Below the pieces are notes generated by a model that was not told the origin of the DNA, searched no databases, and saw only the letters and a program-made list of their open reading frames with translations. Of a stretch of DNA of 64,000 nt, positions 53,175 to 62,830 are shown piece after piece (the first letter of the stretch is position 1; each line of letters starts with the position of its first letter). The stretch is from Bog-756 sp035531955. GTDB taxonomy: Bacteria > Actinomycetota > Acidimicrobiia > Acidimicrobiales > RAAP-2. The translations under genes and the position numbers were made by a program. The stretch lies in the NCBI GenBank assembly GCA_035531955.1, contig DATKRZ010000067.1, forward strand, positions 1-64,000, written 5' to 3'.

Positions 53175-54921
53175 TCAGCGCAACGACATGCCCACGATGG
53201 GCTGGTTGAGGGGTTGCCCGCCCATCGACCCGTAGAAGGCGGCGTCGCCGAAGCTGAAGATGCCCCCATCGGAGGCCACCAGCCAGTAGCCGTGGCCGCT
53301 CGGCGTGGCCGCCATCCCCACCACCGGCTGGTTGAGCCGGAGGGCGCCAGTCGACCCGTAGAAGGCGGCGTCGCCGAAGGCGAACACCCCGCCGTCGGAG
53401 GCCACCTCCCAGTAGCCACCGGCGTCGGGCGTCCCCGTGGTACCGACCACCGGCCGGTTGAGGGTGATGGCGCTGGTCGATCCGCAGAACGGAAGATTGC
53501 CGAAGGTGAAGATGCGCCGTCGGAGGCGGACAGGTAGTAGCCGTGGGCGGCCCCGGCCGGGGCGTCGCAGGGCACCTCGATGCTGGGGGGCGGGCTGTCG
53601 ACCAGCCCGGTCAGCTGGGGGTCGTGGTGGAACATCGGCCATGCCCCGACCCCGGAGACCGTCGCTCCGTTCGAGCCGGGGATCTCGTAGTGGTCGATCT
53701 GGCTGCCCCCGGCCAGGGTGATCCCGATGGTGCCGTTGGGATCGTCGGTGACCAGCGGTGAGTTTTCCCCGGATCCGCCGGACAGGGTCCCGAGCAGCCG
53801 TCCGGTCGGGCCGTCGAAGATATCGGCACCGCCGGAGATTGGGACGATCACGTCCTGGGCCCCTGATCCGGTCAGGTCGGCAGTGACCGCCGAGCCACCG
53901 CCTACGGGGATCGGCTGGTGCCAGATGGGCTGGCCGCTGGAGGCGTTCAACACCCAGACCGAGCTACCGGTGCTCTCGGCGACCTGCAGCTCGCCGTCGC
54001 CCAACACGTCGGCCAGCGCTGGGCTGCCCGCGGTGCTGCCGTCCAGGGTCTGTGCCCACCGCAGGTTGCAACCCGAGTCGATGGCGATCAGCTGGTCGGT
54101 GTTGGAGGCACCGGGGTAGTAGTCGCCGAAGCCGGCCACGATGCCGTAGGCCGTGCCGGCATTGAGGAACTTCCCGACCGCGGGCGAGGACTGCACCACC
54201 TGGTTGGTCTCGTACTTGCAGGCGAGCCCGCCGTTGGGCTGGCTCTGGCCGGCGTTGCCGGTAGGGCGCAGTATCCGCAGCTCGCCGCCGTCGTTGTACT
54301 GCGTGTTGTAGGCGAATCCGCTGCTCGAGTCGTTCCCCTCGATGATGTCGGTCTGGCCGTTGCCGTAGACGTCGGCGAGGGCCGGCGTGGCGAAAGCTGC
54401 TGTCGGCCTGGAACCACGGAAAGCCGGAGAGCACCGAGCCCGAGGCTGCGTCCATGGCGTACATGTTCTCGCCCAGTGAGCCGGCCACCACGTCGGTCGC
54501 GCCCTGGAGGTTGCCGACGGCGAGAGACGCCTTGACGCCGTTGTGGGGAAAGGGGTCGGTACCCGGGTTCGACTCCTGCACGAACCACTGATCACCACCT
54601 TGGGGGGAGATGGCCTGATAGCCGCCGACGTAGGTAGTTGGCGTCCACGTACCCCAACTCGTCTCCGACCACCACGGCCCGGCCCCCGGGGAGGTCGGCG
54701 ATGTTGGGGGAGGAGACGCTGACCGCGCCTCCCGGCGCGGCGATGGCCGCCGACCACTGCAGCTGGGCGGAGAGCGTCGGTTGCACCTGTTGGGAGCCGG
54801 TCCGGCCCGATGCTCCGGCCGCATGGACCCCCGCGGGGAGAAGGCTCATCGAACACGCCACGAGCGCGGCGGCCGCCACGGTGGGGACCCGTCGACGACC
54901 GGATCCAAGAGATCCCGCCAT
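53175..54921 (-). pseudogene. secreted FG-GAP/PQQ-like beta-propeller protein with DGGxFxFGDAxFYGS repeats, frameshifted
   Basis: Read across three frames, one protein of about 580 residues is evident. A signal-type N-terminus (VAAAALVACSMSLLPAGVHA) is followed by SSPNIADLPGGRAVVVGDEL. After a shift near 54640 comes SPQGGDQWFVQESNPGTDP. After another near 54400 a propeller with repeated blades follows: ALADVYGNGQTDIIEGND, GSPALADVLGDGELQVAEST, VTADLTGSGAQDVIVPISG. After a one-base deletion near 53520 come two and a half copies of VASDGGIFSFGDAAFYGS. Each break looks like a single-base indel, so assembly error is a serious alternative. Confidence 0.75.
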
Positions 54922-55012
54922 CTTCTCTCCTTATCGTCGCCATCGGCCCCCCCGGGTAAGGCGGAACCGGAGGGCCCGCCTCGGTGGGGGACCCGGGGGG
55001 GAGGTCGATAGT

Positions 55013-56044
55013 GTGGAGCCGATGCCGGAGATGCCGGGGATGCCGGGGATGCACGGGGCGGGCCGCCTGCCCTTCGACGTCCACAATGCCCTGACCCAGT
55101 GGGACCTGAGCCCGTTCCCGTTGCTGGTCCTGGTGGCCGTCCTCGCCGTGGCCGCCTGGTACCTGCGGGCGGCGTCCCGACTGTCGGCGCGGGGCCACCC
55201 GTGGCGGACCAAGCGGACCGTCTCGTTCATCGCCGGCCTGGCGGCCGTCGACCTCGCCCTCCAGTCGCCGGTGGCCACCTTCTCCATGGGCTACTTCCAG
55301 TCCCATGTCGTGCAGCACCTGCTGTTGATGGTGGTCGGCCCCCCGCTGCTGGCCATGGGGGCGCCCATGACCCTGGCGCTGCAGACCTCGGGCCGGGTCG
55401 CCAAGGTCCGCCTGCTCAAGGTCCTCAACTCCCGGCCCTTCCAGGTACTGACCCACCCGCTTCCGGTCTGGGTCCTCTATTACCTCTCGATGTTCGCCTT
55501 CTTCTTGACCTTCGCCCTCGGTTTCGCCATGGACCACATGTGGGTGATGGACCTGGTGAACCTGGCCTTCCTGGGCGCCTCCACGCTGTTCTGGTGGCCC
55601 ATCGTGGGCCTCGACCCGATCCCGCACTGGCGGATGGGCCACGGGGTGCGGCTGACCAGCCTGTTGGTCGGCGTCCCCATCGAGTCGTTCCTGGCGCTGG
55701 CCCTGTTGAGCACCAGTCGGCCGGCCGCCTCCATGTACACGGTGGGAGGCACCCATGCGGGTGCCGCCATCCTGTGGATCGGCGCCGAGCTCTTCACCCT
55801 GCTGGCGCTGATCCCGGTGTTCGTGCAGTGGGTCCGCCACGAGGAGCGCAAGGCCGCCCGCTACGACGCGCAGCTCGACGCCGAGTTGGCCGCCGAGCCC
55901 GTCCCGGCCACCCGTGCCACCGCCCGGGTCGCGGACCACCAGGAGCTACCCGGTCGGGTTGAACACGTAGGTGTACGGGGTGGCGCCGGGCTGGTCGGAG
56001 AAGACCGCCTTCGAGCCGATCCTCACCGCGACGACCACCGCTGA
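55013..56044 (+). CDS. CtaG/caa3-type cytochrome c oxidase assembly membrane protein
   Basis: About 343 residues with seven or more helices, for example FPLLVLVAVLAVAAWYL, VSFIAGLAAVDLALQSPVAT, YYLSMFAFFLTFALGFAMDH and MWVMDLVNLAFLGASTLFWW. The SHVVQHLLLMVVGPPLLAMG motif is the CtaG/DUF1404-like signature with metal-binding His. These proteins help insert copper into cytochrome oxidase. The His/Met-rich start (MPEMPGMPGMHG) may bind copper. GGGAGG precedes the GTG; an ATG at 55022 is the alternative. The 3' end overlaps the convergent RodZ-like gene by 99 bases. Confidence 0.87.
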   Translation: MEPMPEMPGMPGMHGAGRLPFDVHNALTQWDLSPFPLLVLVAVLAVAAWYLRAASRLSARGHPWRTKRTVSFIAGLAAVDLALQSPVATFSMGYFQSHVVQHLLLMVVGPPLLAMGAPMTLALQTSGRVAKVRLLKVLNSRPFQVLTHPLPVWVLYYLSMFAFFLTFALGFAMDHMWVMDLVNLAFLGASTLFWWPIVGLDPIPHWRMGHGVRLTSLLVGVPIESFLALALLSTSRPAASMYTVGGTHAGAAILWIGAELFTLLALIPVFVQWVRHEERKAARYDAQLDAELAAEPVPATRATARVADHQELPGRVEHVGVRGGAGLVGEDRLRADPHRDDHR

Positions 56045-57001
56045 CGCACCGACCTCCACGGTCGTCGCCGCCTTGGACGGGAAGGTGAGGGCCTTGCCGG
56101 CCCCCTGCACCCCGCTGACCAGAGGGACGGGTGAGTCGGCACTGGTGACCTGTATCCAGACCTGCCCCGACGTGGCGATGTCGATGGTGAACTGCCGGGC
56201 CCGGACCGAGTAGGTGGAGGTCTGGCCGGTGGTCGTGGTGAGCTGGACCGGCGGCAGCGTCGTCCCGTGCCCGCCGGTGGCCGGGGGCTGGGTGGCCGCC
56301 GGCGCGCCGCCGGGCTCGGCGATTCGGATGATGTGTGACCGGACCAGCCACTGGGGCCGCCACTGGCGCACGCCGAACCCGGCCAGGGCCACCAGCACCA
56401 GTGCCCCGGTGAGCCAGGTGACCACCTTGAGCGGGGTGGGGGCGCGGAGCCGGCGCCGGGCCCTCGCCACCGCCCGCTTGCTGTCCTTGATCTCGTGGCG
56501 GGGGACCACCGGGAAGGTGCCGGTCGGAGGTCCGGTGGACAACCCGACGGCAGCCGTCGACCCCCCGCCGATCCTCGGGACCGGCCCGGTCTGGGTGAAG
56601 GCCCGGAGGTGGTCGGGAGCCGTCCCGACCGCGGCCACCACATTGGTCAGCGCCGCGGACCCGGCCGGTGTCGGCTGCACCCCGTTCGACGGGGGCGCCC
56701 ACGCCGACCAGGCGTCGATCATCCGCAGGGCCAGCGCGTCCCCGTCGAGCCCGAGGAAGGCGGCGTAGCGCCGCAGGGTGGACAGGGCCAGCGCCTGATC
56801 GGGCAGGCGGGCCAGGTCGCCCTGCTCGAGCGCCTCGAGCAGCGTGATGGGCCGGCTCAGCCGATCGTGCACGGCCAGCAGGTCGAGGCCGCGCTCCGCC
56901 CTTGCGTCCCGGAGCTGGCGCCCGATCTCCTCGGCCGAGGAGATCGTCTCTTCCTGCTGCTCGTCGCGCCGGCGTGTCGCCCCGCCGCGTTGCCGGATCA
57001 C
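55946..57001 (-). CDS. RodZ-like helix-turn-helix membrane protein
   Basis: A 351-residue bitopic protein. An N-terminal Cro-like HTH (EEIGRQLRDARAERGLDLLA to LSTLRRYAAFLGLD) is followed by a disordered linker, one membrane helix (VVTWLTGALVLVALAGFGV near residue 200) and an extracytoplasmic beta-rich DUF4115-type domain (IDIATSGQVWIQVTSADSPV). RodZ anchors the cytoskeletal elongation machinery in rods; in Actinobacteria lacking MreB its role is unclear. The GTG at 57001 is chosen because GGAG precedes it. Overlaps ctaG-like at the 3' end. Confidence 0.85.
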   Translation of the reverse strand: MIRQRGGATRRRDEQQEETISSAEEIGRQLRDARAERGLDLLAVHDRLSRPITLLEALEQGDLARLPDQALALSTLRRYAAFLGLDGDALALRMIDAWSAWAPPSNGVQPTPAGSAALTNVVAAVGTAPDHLRAFTQTGPVPRIGGGSTAAVGLSTGPPTGTFPVVPRHEIKDSKRAVARARRRLRAPTPLKVVTWLTGALVLVALAGFGVRQWRPQWLVRSHIIRIAEPGGAPAATQPPATGGHGTTLPPVQLTTTTGQTSTYSVRARQFTIDIATSGQVWIQVTSADSPVPLVSGVQGAGKALTFPSKAATTVEVGASAVVVAVRIGSKAVFSDQPGATPYTYVFNPTG

Positions 57002-57209
57002 GTGGTGTCTCCTGACTCTCCCGTAGGGCAAGCGTACCTGGTCACCCATTGTCATTCCGCACACCGACCAGGCCGGCTGAGCCGGCCTCCGACCCCGGGC
57101 GCCGGCGCCGGCCGGGAATGTTGCGAGCGCAACCAATGTTGCATGGACAAAGGGACGTTGCTCGGCGACCATGTGTGGCGGCGGCCCGCGAGTCAAAGGA
57201 GGGTTGGCC

Positions 57210-58175
57210 ATGCCGGCAGTGACGGTCGATGACGTACTTGCGCTTCCGAGGATCGGGCCCGTGGGCTCGGCCTCGACCACCGGGAGGCCGGTCATCTCGG
57301 TGACCACCGCCCCGTCCGGGTACGAAGGCGAGGGCTTCCCCGTCCGCCGGGCCTTCGCCGGTGTGGATCGGCACCATCTCGACCCCTTCGTGCACATGGA
57401 CCAGATGGGCGAGGTCGAATACGCCCCGGGCGAGCCCAAAGGCACCCCCTGGCACCCCCATCGCGGATTCGAGACGGTGACATACATGATCGACGGCACC
57501 TTCCAGCACCAGGACTCGATCGGCGGTGGCGGCCTCATCACCGACGGGGACACCCAGTGGATGACCGCCGGTGGGGGCATTCTCCACATCGAGGCACCGC
57601 CGGAGCGGTTGGTGGCCAGCGGCGGACTCTTCCACGGCATCCAGCTGTGGGTGAACCTGCCCAGCGCCGACAAGATGATCGCGCCGCGCTATCAGGACAT
57701 CGGTCGCTCCAGCGTGGTGCTCGTGTCCTCGGCGGACGGGGGAGCGCTGCTCCGGGTCATCGCCGGTGACGTCGCCGGCCACGCCGGCCCGGGGTCCACC
57801 CACTCGCCGATGGCCATGGTGCATGCCACCGTCTCGCCCGGCGCCTCGGTCGACATCCCCTGGCCGAAGGAGTTCAACGCCTTGGTCTACGTGCTCGCCG
57901 GCGCCGGCACCGTGGGCCACAGGGGGCACACGGTCCGGACCGGGCAGCTGGCGGTGTTCGGCGGGGGGGACTCGGTCACGATCACGGCTGACGCCGCCCA
58001 GGACTCGGCCACCCCCGACCTCGACGTGCTCGTCCTCGGGGGGCGCCCGATCGGCGAGCCGGTCTACGCCTACGGCCCGTTCGTGATGAACACCAGGGAG
58101 GAAGTGGCCCAGGCGTTCGAGGACTACCAGGCCGGAAAGCTGGGGACGATCCCGGCGGAGCACATCGGGTCGTAA
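57210..58175 (+). CDS. pirin family protein
   Basis: A 321-residue bicupin. The N-terminal cupin has metal ligands in WHPHRGFETVTYMIDG and the Gln/His in TFQHQDS, followed by TAGGGILHIEAPPE. The C-terminal cupin lies after ~190. Pirins are iron-binding and some have quercetinase activity. AAAGGAGG precedes the ATG at 57210. It converges with the LCP gene, 16 bases between stops. Confidence 0.92.
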   Translation: MPAVTVDDVLALPRIGPVGSASTTGRPVISVTTAPSGYEGEGFPVRRAFAGVDRHHLDPFVHMDQMGEVEYAPGEPKGTPWHPHRGFETVTYMIDGTFQHQDSIGGGGLITDGDTQWMTAGGGILHIEAPPERLVASGGLFHGIQLWVNLPSADKMIAPRYQDIGRSSVVLVSSADGGALLRVIAGDVAGHAGPGSTHSPMAMVHATVSPGASVDIPWPKEFNALVYVLAGAGTVGHRGHTVRTGQLAVFGGGDSVTITADAAQDSATPDLDVLVLGGRPIGEPVYAYGPFVMNTREEVAQAFEDYQAGKLGTIPAEHIGS

Positions 58176-58191
58176 CCGCCCGACTACCGGG

Positions 58192-59910
58192 TCAGGGTCC
58201 CTCGCCCCCCTGCGGGGTGCAGGACCTCGGGTCCCAGGCCTGCAGCGGGCTCGTCGCCGCGGTGGGGGGCTGGAAGGCCCCACCGGACGACGTCGTGGCG
58301 GTCGTGGCGGTCGTGGTGGACGGGGTGGACGGGGTGGCGCCGGCCGGGGCCGACGTGGGGGAGCCGACGGGGGCATTGACGGCGAACTGCGAGCCGGTGA
58401 CCACGGTGACCTCGGCGCCGTCGCTGGTGGGACCGAGGGCGGTGATCACCGCACCGGACATCGACCGGGCCACGGCCTGGGCCGCGGCCTGGGCCGCCGG
58501 TGTCTTGGTGGCGTAGTAGACGACCGTCTCGGACTCGGTTCCGACCGACGGGGTGTCGCCGACGCCGGCGATCTGGAACCCCAGCGCCCGCAAGGAGTCG
58601 GCGGTCGTCGTGGCCTGGTTGTAGGTGCCGGTGCCGTTGAGGACTGAGACCGACACGGTGGCCGGGCCGGGCAGCTTCTGGCCGGTCATGGTGTCGGTGG
58701 AGGAGTCGATCCCGAGGAACTGGTCGATCACCTGGGTGTCCTCGACGGTCGACGGGAACTCGATGCTGCCGTAGTCGCCGCCCTTGTAGGTGTAGGAGCC
58801 GAACTGGCCCACCTCCACGGGCAGGGTGAACTGGGGCGCCGAGTTCACGTTGACCGAGTGGAAGTTGAGCACGAGGTCGACCATGTCGGTGCTCGAGAAT
58901 TTGCTGTCCACGTTGAGCTGCGGTGCGACGCCGCTCACCAGCTGCTGGTCGGTGATCGGGTCGCCCAGACCCTGTTTGGCCACGGCGCTGGCGAGCACCC
59001 GCAGGAACTCGTGGTCACGGCGGATCCGGGCCAGGTCGCTCAGGTTCTCCGAGGGCCAGTATTCGGGCAGGCTGGTGGTGATTCCCGGGCCCTTGTACTG
59101 CAGATGCCGGGCCCGGACCACCTGGAGGGCATGGAACCCGTCCAGGGAGACGCACCCCGGGGTCAGCTGCTTCAAGCCCGAGTAGGCGTCATAGACCGGC
59201 TCGGGGAAGTACATCTTCACCCCGCCCAGCGCGTTCACGACGTTGGCGAAGGTGTCGAAGTTGAGCACCACGTAGTGCTGGATGGGGATGCCCAGGTTCT
59301 CGTTGATCGAGGCCACCAGCTGGCTCGGGCCCTGGTACAGGCCGGCATCGATCTTGTTGGCGCCGGTGGTCCGGGCATTGGGGACGAAGAGGTCGCGGGG
59401 GATGGAGAGGATGGACACGGTGTGCTTGGCCGGATCGAGGTGCAGGACCATCACCACGTCGCTGTTGACGCCGTTGACGCCCTGGGAGCACAGACCGTAG
59501 GCGGCGTTCTGGACGGCCAGCGCGCAACGGTCGGTCGAACCGACCATCAGGATGTTCTCGGTGCCGGCGTCGGCCCCGTTGGTCGGGACATCGGACAGTC
59601 CCCGCACGTCGATCCGGTGGATCTCATGGTTGAGATACCAGGCGTAGCCGGCGGTGCCCCCCACCACCAGCACGATGAACACGCCCAGCGAACCGAGGAT
59701 CCATCTGGCCTTGTGGTGCCGCCCCGCCCCTTTCCGCGCCCGCCCGCCGGATGCCTCCAACTCTTCGGCGATCGACTGCAGCCCGGTCTCGTCGAAGGTT
59801 CCGGTCGGGCCGGAGCCGGCCCGGGGCCCCGGGGCCCGGCGTCCCGGCCTCCGCCGGTGCTGTGGGCCTTTCGGGTGGGCGATGTCGGGATTCTCGGTCG
59901 CCCCGGTCAT
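58192..59910 (-). CDS. LytR-CpsA-Psr (LCP) family cell-wall ligase with LytR_C domain
   Basis: A 572-residue membrane-anchored enzyme. A basic cytoplasmic N-terminus and one membrane helix (WILGSLGVFIVLVVGGTAGY, ~70-92) are followed by the LCP domain (NILMVGSTDR, VVMVLHLDPAKHTVSILSIPRDLFV, NKIDAGLYQG, then RARHLQYKG). A LytR_C domain near 420-510 (SVSVLNGTGTYNQATTTADS) and a low-complexity Thr/Pro tail follow. LCP enzymes attach polymers such as arabinogalactan to peptidoglycan. In this family the Arg residues bind the lipid-pyrophosphate substrate. Convergent to pirin. Confidence 0.92.
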   Translation of the reverse strand: MTGATENPDIAHPKGPQHRRRPGRRAPGPRAGSGPTGTFDETGLQSIAEELEASGGRARKGAGRHHKARWILGSLGVFIVLVVGGTAGYAWYLNHEIHRIDVRGLSDVPTNGADAGTENILMVGSTDRCALAVQNAAYGLCSQGVNGVNSDVVMVLHLDPAKHTVSILSIPRDLFVPNARTTGANKIDAGLYQGPSQLVASINENLGIPIQHYVVLNFDTFANVVNALGGVKMYFPEPVYDAYSGLKQLTPGCVSLDGFHALQVVRARHLQYKGPGITTSLPEYWPSENLSDLARIRRDHEFLRVLASAVAKQGLGDPITDQQLVSGVAPQLNVDSKFSSTDMVDLVLNFHSVNVNSAPQFTLPVEVGQFGSYTYKGGDYGSIEFPSTVEDTQVIDQFLGIDSSTDTMTGQKLPGPATVSVSVLNGTGTYNQATTTADSLRALGFQIAGVGDTPSVGTESETVVYYATKTPAAQAAAQAVARSMSGAVITALGPTSDGAEVTVVTGSQFAVNAPVGSPTSAPAGATPSTPSTTTATTATTSSGGAFQPPTAATSPLQAWDPRSCTPQGGEGP

Positions 59911-60036
59911 CGAGGCTGGTGGCCGCCGAGCCGCTTCATCCGTGGGATCCGGATGGCGGGAACAGGCACGGGGGCTGAGCGGAGGCCCGTCCGGGCGCTG
60001 CGAACCATGGCCAGAGACGGTAGCAAGCGCGGCTGC

Positions 60037-61704
60037 TCATCTGGTGGCAGGAGACAGGCTCTGCCCGTCGTCCCCGTCGTCCCCGTCGTCCCGGTGCACG
60101 GGCCGCTCCTGTCCGTGAGGGACGGAGGAGTTCGGTGCGGGAGGCGTCGGGGCGGGACCGTCGATGTCGATCAGCCCCAGGTCCGAGGGACGCAGGCGCA
60201 GGGTGTCGTACCAGTAGCGGACCGTCCAGGTGGGCCAGTTGTTGGTCACCCTGCCCGAGGCCGCCTTGTACCAGCTCCGGCAGTTGGCCACCCAGGCCGT
60301 GCCGGCCATCAGGCGCTGGGTCCGCTCATCGTCCCTCCGGTAGGCGTCGGCCCCCACCCCGACCAGTGGGGTCGGCCCGTGGGCCCCCGCCCGGGTCTGG
60401 ACGGCCATGGCCTGGAGGATGAGGTTCATCTGGCGTTCGACCATGAAGAGGATCGAGTTGTGCCCGAGGTTGGTGTTGGGGCCGTAGAGGAGGTAGCAGT
60501 TGGGGAAGCCGGGCACCGCCGTCCCCAGGTAGGCGCGGGACCCGTCCATCCACTCCTCGGCCAGGGACCGCCCGCCCTCGCCGGCGATGTCGATGTGCGA
60601 GAGGAAGTCGGTGGTCGAGAAGCCGGTGGCGAAGATGAGGACGTCGGTCGGGTGCCGCTCGCCGTCGGCGGTGACCACCGCATCCGGCTCGACACGGGCG
60701 ATCGGCTGGTCGACCACCGAGACGTTCGGTCTCATCAGAGTCGGATACCAGTCGTTGGAGATGAGGATCCGCTTGCACCCGATCGGATAGTCGGGGACCA
60801 CCGATCCCTCGGGCAATCGGTCGGAGACCACGTCGTCGCGGATCCCGGACCGGAACGCCTCGGCGAGCTTGCGCCCGGGCCAGCTGTCCTTCCGGAAGAA
60901 CAGCCACCGGAACTCGAGACCCAGGTAGATCCACCACCGGTAGAGCCGCTCGACGGGCGCCATGGTGATGAATGCCAGCCGCTCCGGGCCGGAGTAGGCC
61001 CGGTCCTTCTTCGGGCCGACATAATTGGGGCTGCGCTGATAGATGGTGACCCGGCCCGCCTGCTCGGACACCGGCGGGACGAACTGGATGGCACTGGCCC
61101 CGCTCCCCACCACGCCGACCTGTCGGCCGGCCAGGTCACAGCCGTGGTCCCATCGGGCCGAGTGCCACCGGGGCCCGGCGAACGAGTCCAGGCCGGGGAC
61201 ATCAGGTACCTGGGGCCGGTTGAGCTGCCCACAGGCGAAGACCACGGTGTCGGCTTCGATGACCTCGTCCCCGCTCGCGCCCGAAAGAGCCAGCCGCCAC
61301 CGCCTAGGCCCCTCGTCCAACGAAGCACTCTTCACGGTGGTGCCCAGGCGGAGGTGCGGCCAGAGCCCGAAACGCTCCACGCATTCCTCGGCGTAGGACA
61401 GGATCTCCGGTTGCTCGGCGAACCGGCGGGTCCAGTCCGACTTGGGCGAGAAGGAGAAGGAGTACAGGTGGGAGGGGACGTCACACCCGCTGCCGGGGTA
61501 GGTGTTGTCCCGCCAGGTGCCGCCCACCCCCTCGGACTGCTCGAGGATGACGAAGTCGTCGATGCCCGACCGAACCAGCTGCATGCCCATGGCCAGGCCG
61601 GACAGGCCACCGCCGACGATGGCCACCCGGGGTGTGGGCCGCCCCTCGGCCCGGGCGGCCCGGACCTCCCACTCCAACCGCCGCCGCCCGATGTCCAGTG
61701 CCAT
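60037..61704 (-). CDS. Baeyer-Villiger-type flavin monooxygenase
   Basis: A 555-residue FAD/NADPH monooxygenase. The first nucleotide motif is VAIVGGGLSGLAMGMQLVRS, followed by GVGGTWRDNTYPGSGCDVPSH. The BVMO fingerprint FxGxxxHxxxW is seen as FAGPRWHSARW, and the second Rossmann motif as GVVGSGASAIQF. It inserts oxygen next to a carbonyl; the substrate is unknown but related enzymes act on cyclic ketones and steroids. The C-terminus has a Asp-Asp-Gly repeat from a 9-nt tandem repeat. ATG at 61704 chosen. Confidence 0.92.
   Translation of the reverse strand: MALDIGRRRLEWEVRAARAEGRPTPRVAIVGGGLSGLAMGMQLVRSGIDDFVILEQSEGVGGTWRDNTYPGSGCDVPSHLYSFSFSPKSDWTRRFAEQPEILSYAEECVERFGLWPHLRLGTTVKSASLDEGPRRWRLALSGASGDEVIEADTVVFACGQLNRPQVPDVPGLDSFAGPRWHSARWDHGCDLAGRQVGVVGSGASAIQFVPPVSEQAGRVTIYQRSPNYVGPKKDRAYSGPERLAFITMAPVERLYRWWIYLGLEFRWLFFRKDSWPGRKLAEAFRSGIRDDVVSDRLPEGSVVPDYPIGCKRILISNDWYPTLMRPNVSVVDQPIARVEPDAVVTADGERHPTDVLIFATGFSTTDFLSHIDIAGEGGRSLAEEWMDGSRAYLGTAVPGFPNCYLLYGPNTNLGHNSILFMVERQMNLILQAMAVQTRAGAHGPTPLVGVGADAYRRDDERTQRLMAGTAWVANCRSWYKAASGRVTNNWPTWTVRYWYDTLRLRPSDLGLIDIDGPAPTPPAPNSSVPHGQERPVHRDDGDDGDDGQSLSPATR
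60067..60092. repeat. 9-nt tandem repeat, three copies
   Basis: GTCGTCCCC repeats nearly three times (last copy imperfect) inside the 3' end of the monooxygenase gene, encoding an Asp-Asp-Gly run on the minus strand. Likely slippage-prone. Confidence 0.75.
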
Positions 61705-61869
61705 GAGAGCTGCTCCGCTCCTCATCCCGCAGCACCGGGTGCGTCCGGCCATCGGGCGGCGTGGCGGCGGGACACCCGATGGTAGGCCCGATCGGTCCGG
61801 GAGGGCGGCCGGCCACCGGGCGTGGGTCCGGCCCTTGCCGACCGTGGGTGCGGTCGGCAGACTCACCAC

Positions 61870-62721
61870 ATGACCGCGGGGAGGAATTGGGAGACGGAGC
61901 CCGTGGGGCCGCCGGCCCCTGGGCCGGCGTCGGGACCGGACCTACCGGGGCCGGACCTGTCGGGACCACCATGGCCGCCGGCGCGGGCGTCACGCCTGGC
62001 CCGGGCCCGGGCCAGCTTCGTCCAGGCCCTCCGGTCGCTGCTCCGGCCCGAGGGCCTGCCGGCCGAGGCCGCCGCCCAGCTCGAGGCCGCCTTCGTCGGT
62101 CTCGGACGCGAGCTCGTCTCGGGTGGCCGTGGACACCTCCGCAGGGTGCACAACCAGATCCGGGGGGCGCCGCCGCGGTTGCTCGACTGGATGTCGGGCC
62201 AGGTGCTCGAGCACCCGGCGATCCTCTACGACCGGGAGGGGGTCGAGCTGCTGTCCGCCCGCCAGGGCCGCTCCATCTCCACTGCGGTCGGGGCGCTGCA
62301 GGTGGCGTTGGTGGCCGCCGCCGCGGCATCGACGCTCGAGGGCGGCCCGGTGCTGGCCCTGGCCATCGACGGGGGGGTCGGACAGGTGGCTTCCGTGGTC
62401 CACGGCTTCTGTGACTGGTACAACACGGGCTCGTATCTGGTGCGCCGGCTCAACGCGTCGGGGATCGCCGTCGACCGCTCCGAGGTGCGCCGTCTGACCA
62501 ACGCCGCCCTGATGTCCAAGGGCAGGACGGTCGATGAACGGGCCCTGTCCCGCTCCACCGAGCTGCGGCTGGTGCGTAGCTGGATCGGCCGCGGGCTGGT
62601 GGACGCCCTGCCCTTCGGCTCGAGCCTGGGACGGGCGTCGTTGCGGGCCACGGGGCGCATCGAGGCCTCCGACCTCGGGGCCTTGGTCCAGGCCATCCGA
62701 GCCGATCGGCTCGCCGACTGA
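61870..62721 (+). CDS. hypothetical protein with central Gly/Ala-rich helical region
   Basis: A 283-residue protein with a Pro/Gly-rich N-terminal 40 residues. A helical region (RLARARASFVQALRSLLRPE) and a central hydrophobic stretch follow: ISTAVGALQVALVAAAAAST and LALAIDGGVGQVASVVHGF. An acidic/basic C-terminal half follows. The hydrophobic part could be membrane-associated or an EcsC-like fold, but I do not recognise it. It is divergent from the monooxygenase with 165 bases between. Confidence 0.6.
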   Translation: MTAGRNWETEPVGPPAPGPASGPDLPGPDLSGPPWPPARASRLARARASFVQALRSLLRPEGLPAEAAAQLEAAFVGLGRELVSGGRGHLRRVHNQIRGAPPRLLDWMSGQVLEHPAILYDREGVELLSARQGRSISTAVGALQVALVAAAAASTLEGGPVLALAIDGGVGQVASVVHGFCDWYNTGSYLVRRLNASGIAVDRSEVRRLTNAALMSKGRTVDERALSRSTELRLVRSWIGRGLVDALPFGSSLGRASLRATGRIEASDLGALVQAIRADRLAD

Positions 62722-62830
62722 GCTCGCCATCGGCCGATCTCAGGGCTGGCCGGAGGTCCGAGAGCGCATCCCCCGTGCCACCGGGCCCGCCTCTCCGGGG
62801 TGGGTGCATCCCCGACGCCTCGGCGCCCGC

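Noticed and set aside
52721..55939. 1072-codon open frame on the minus strand
   Set aside because: Most of it is antisense to the carbonic anhydrase and CtaG-like genes; only the middle third is real coding sequence (the broken propeller).
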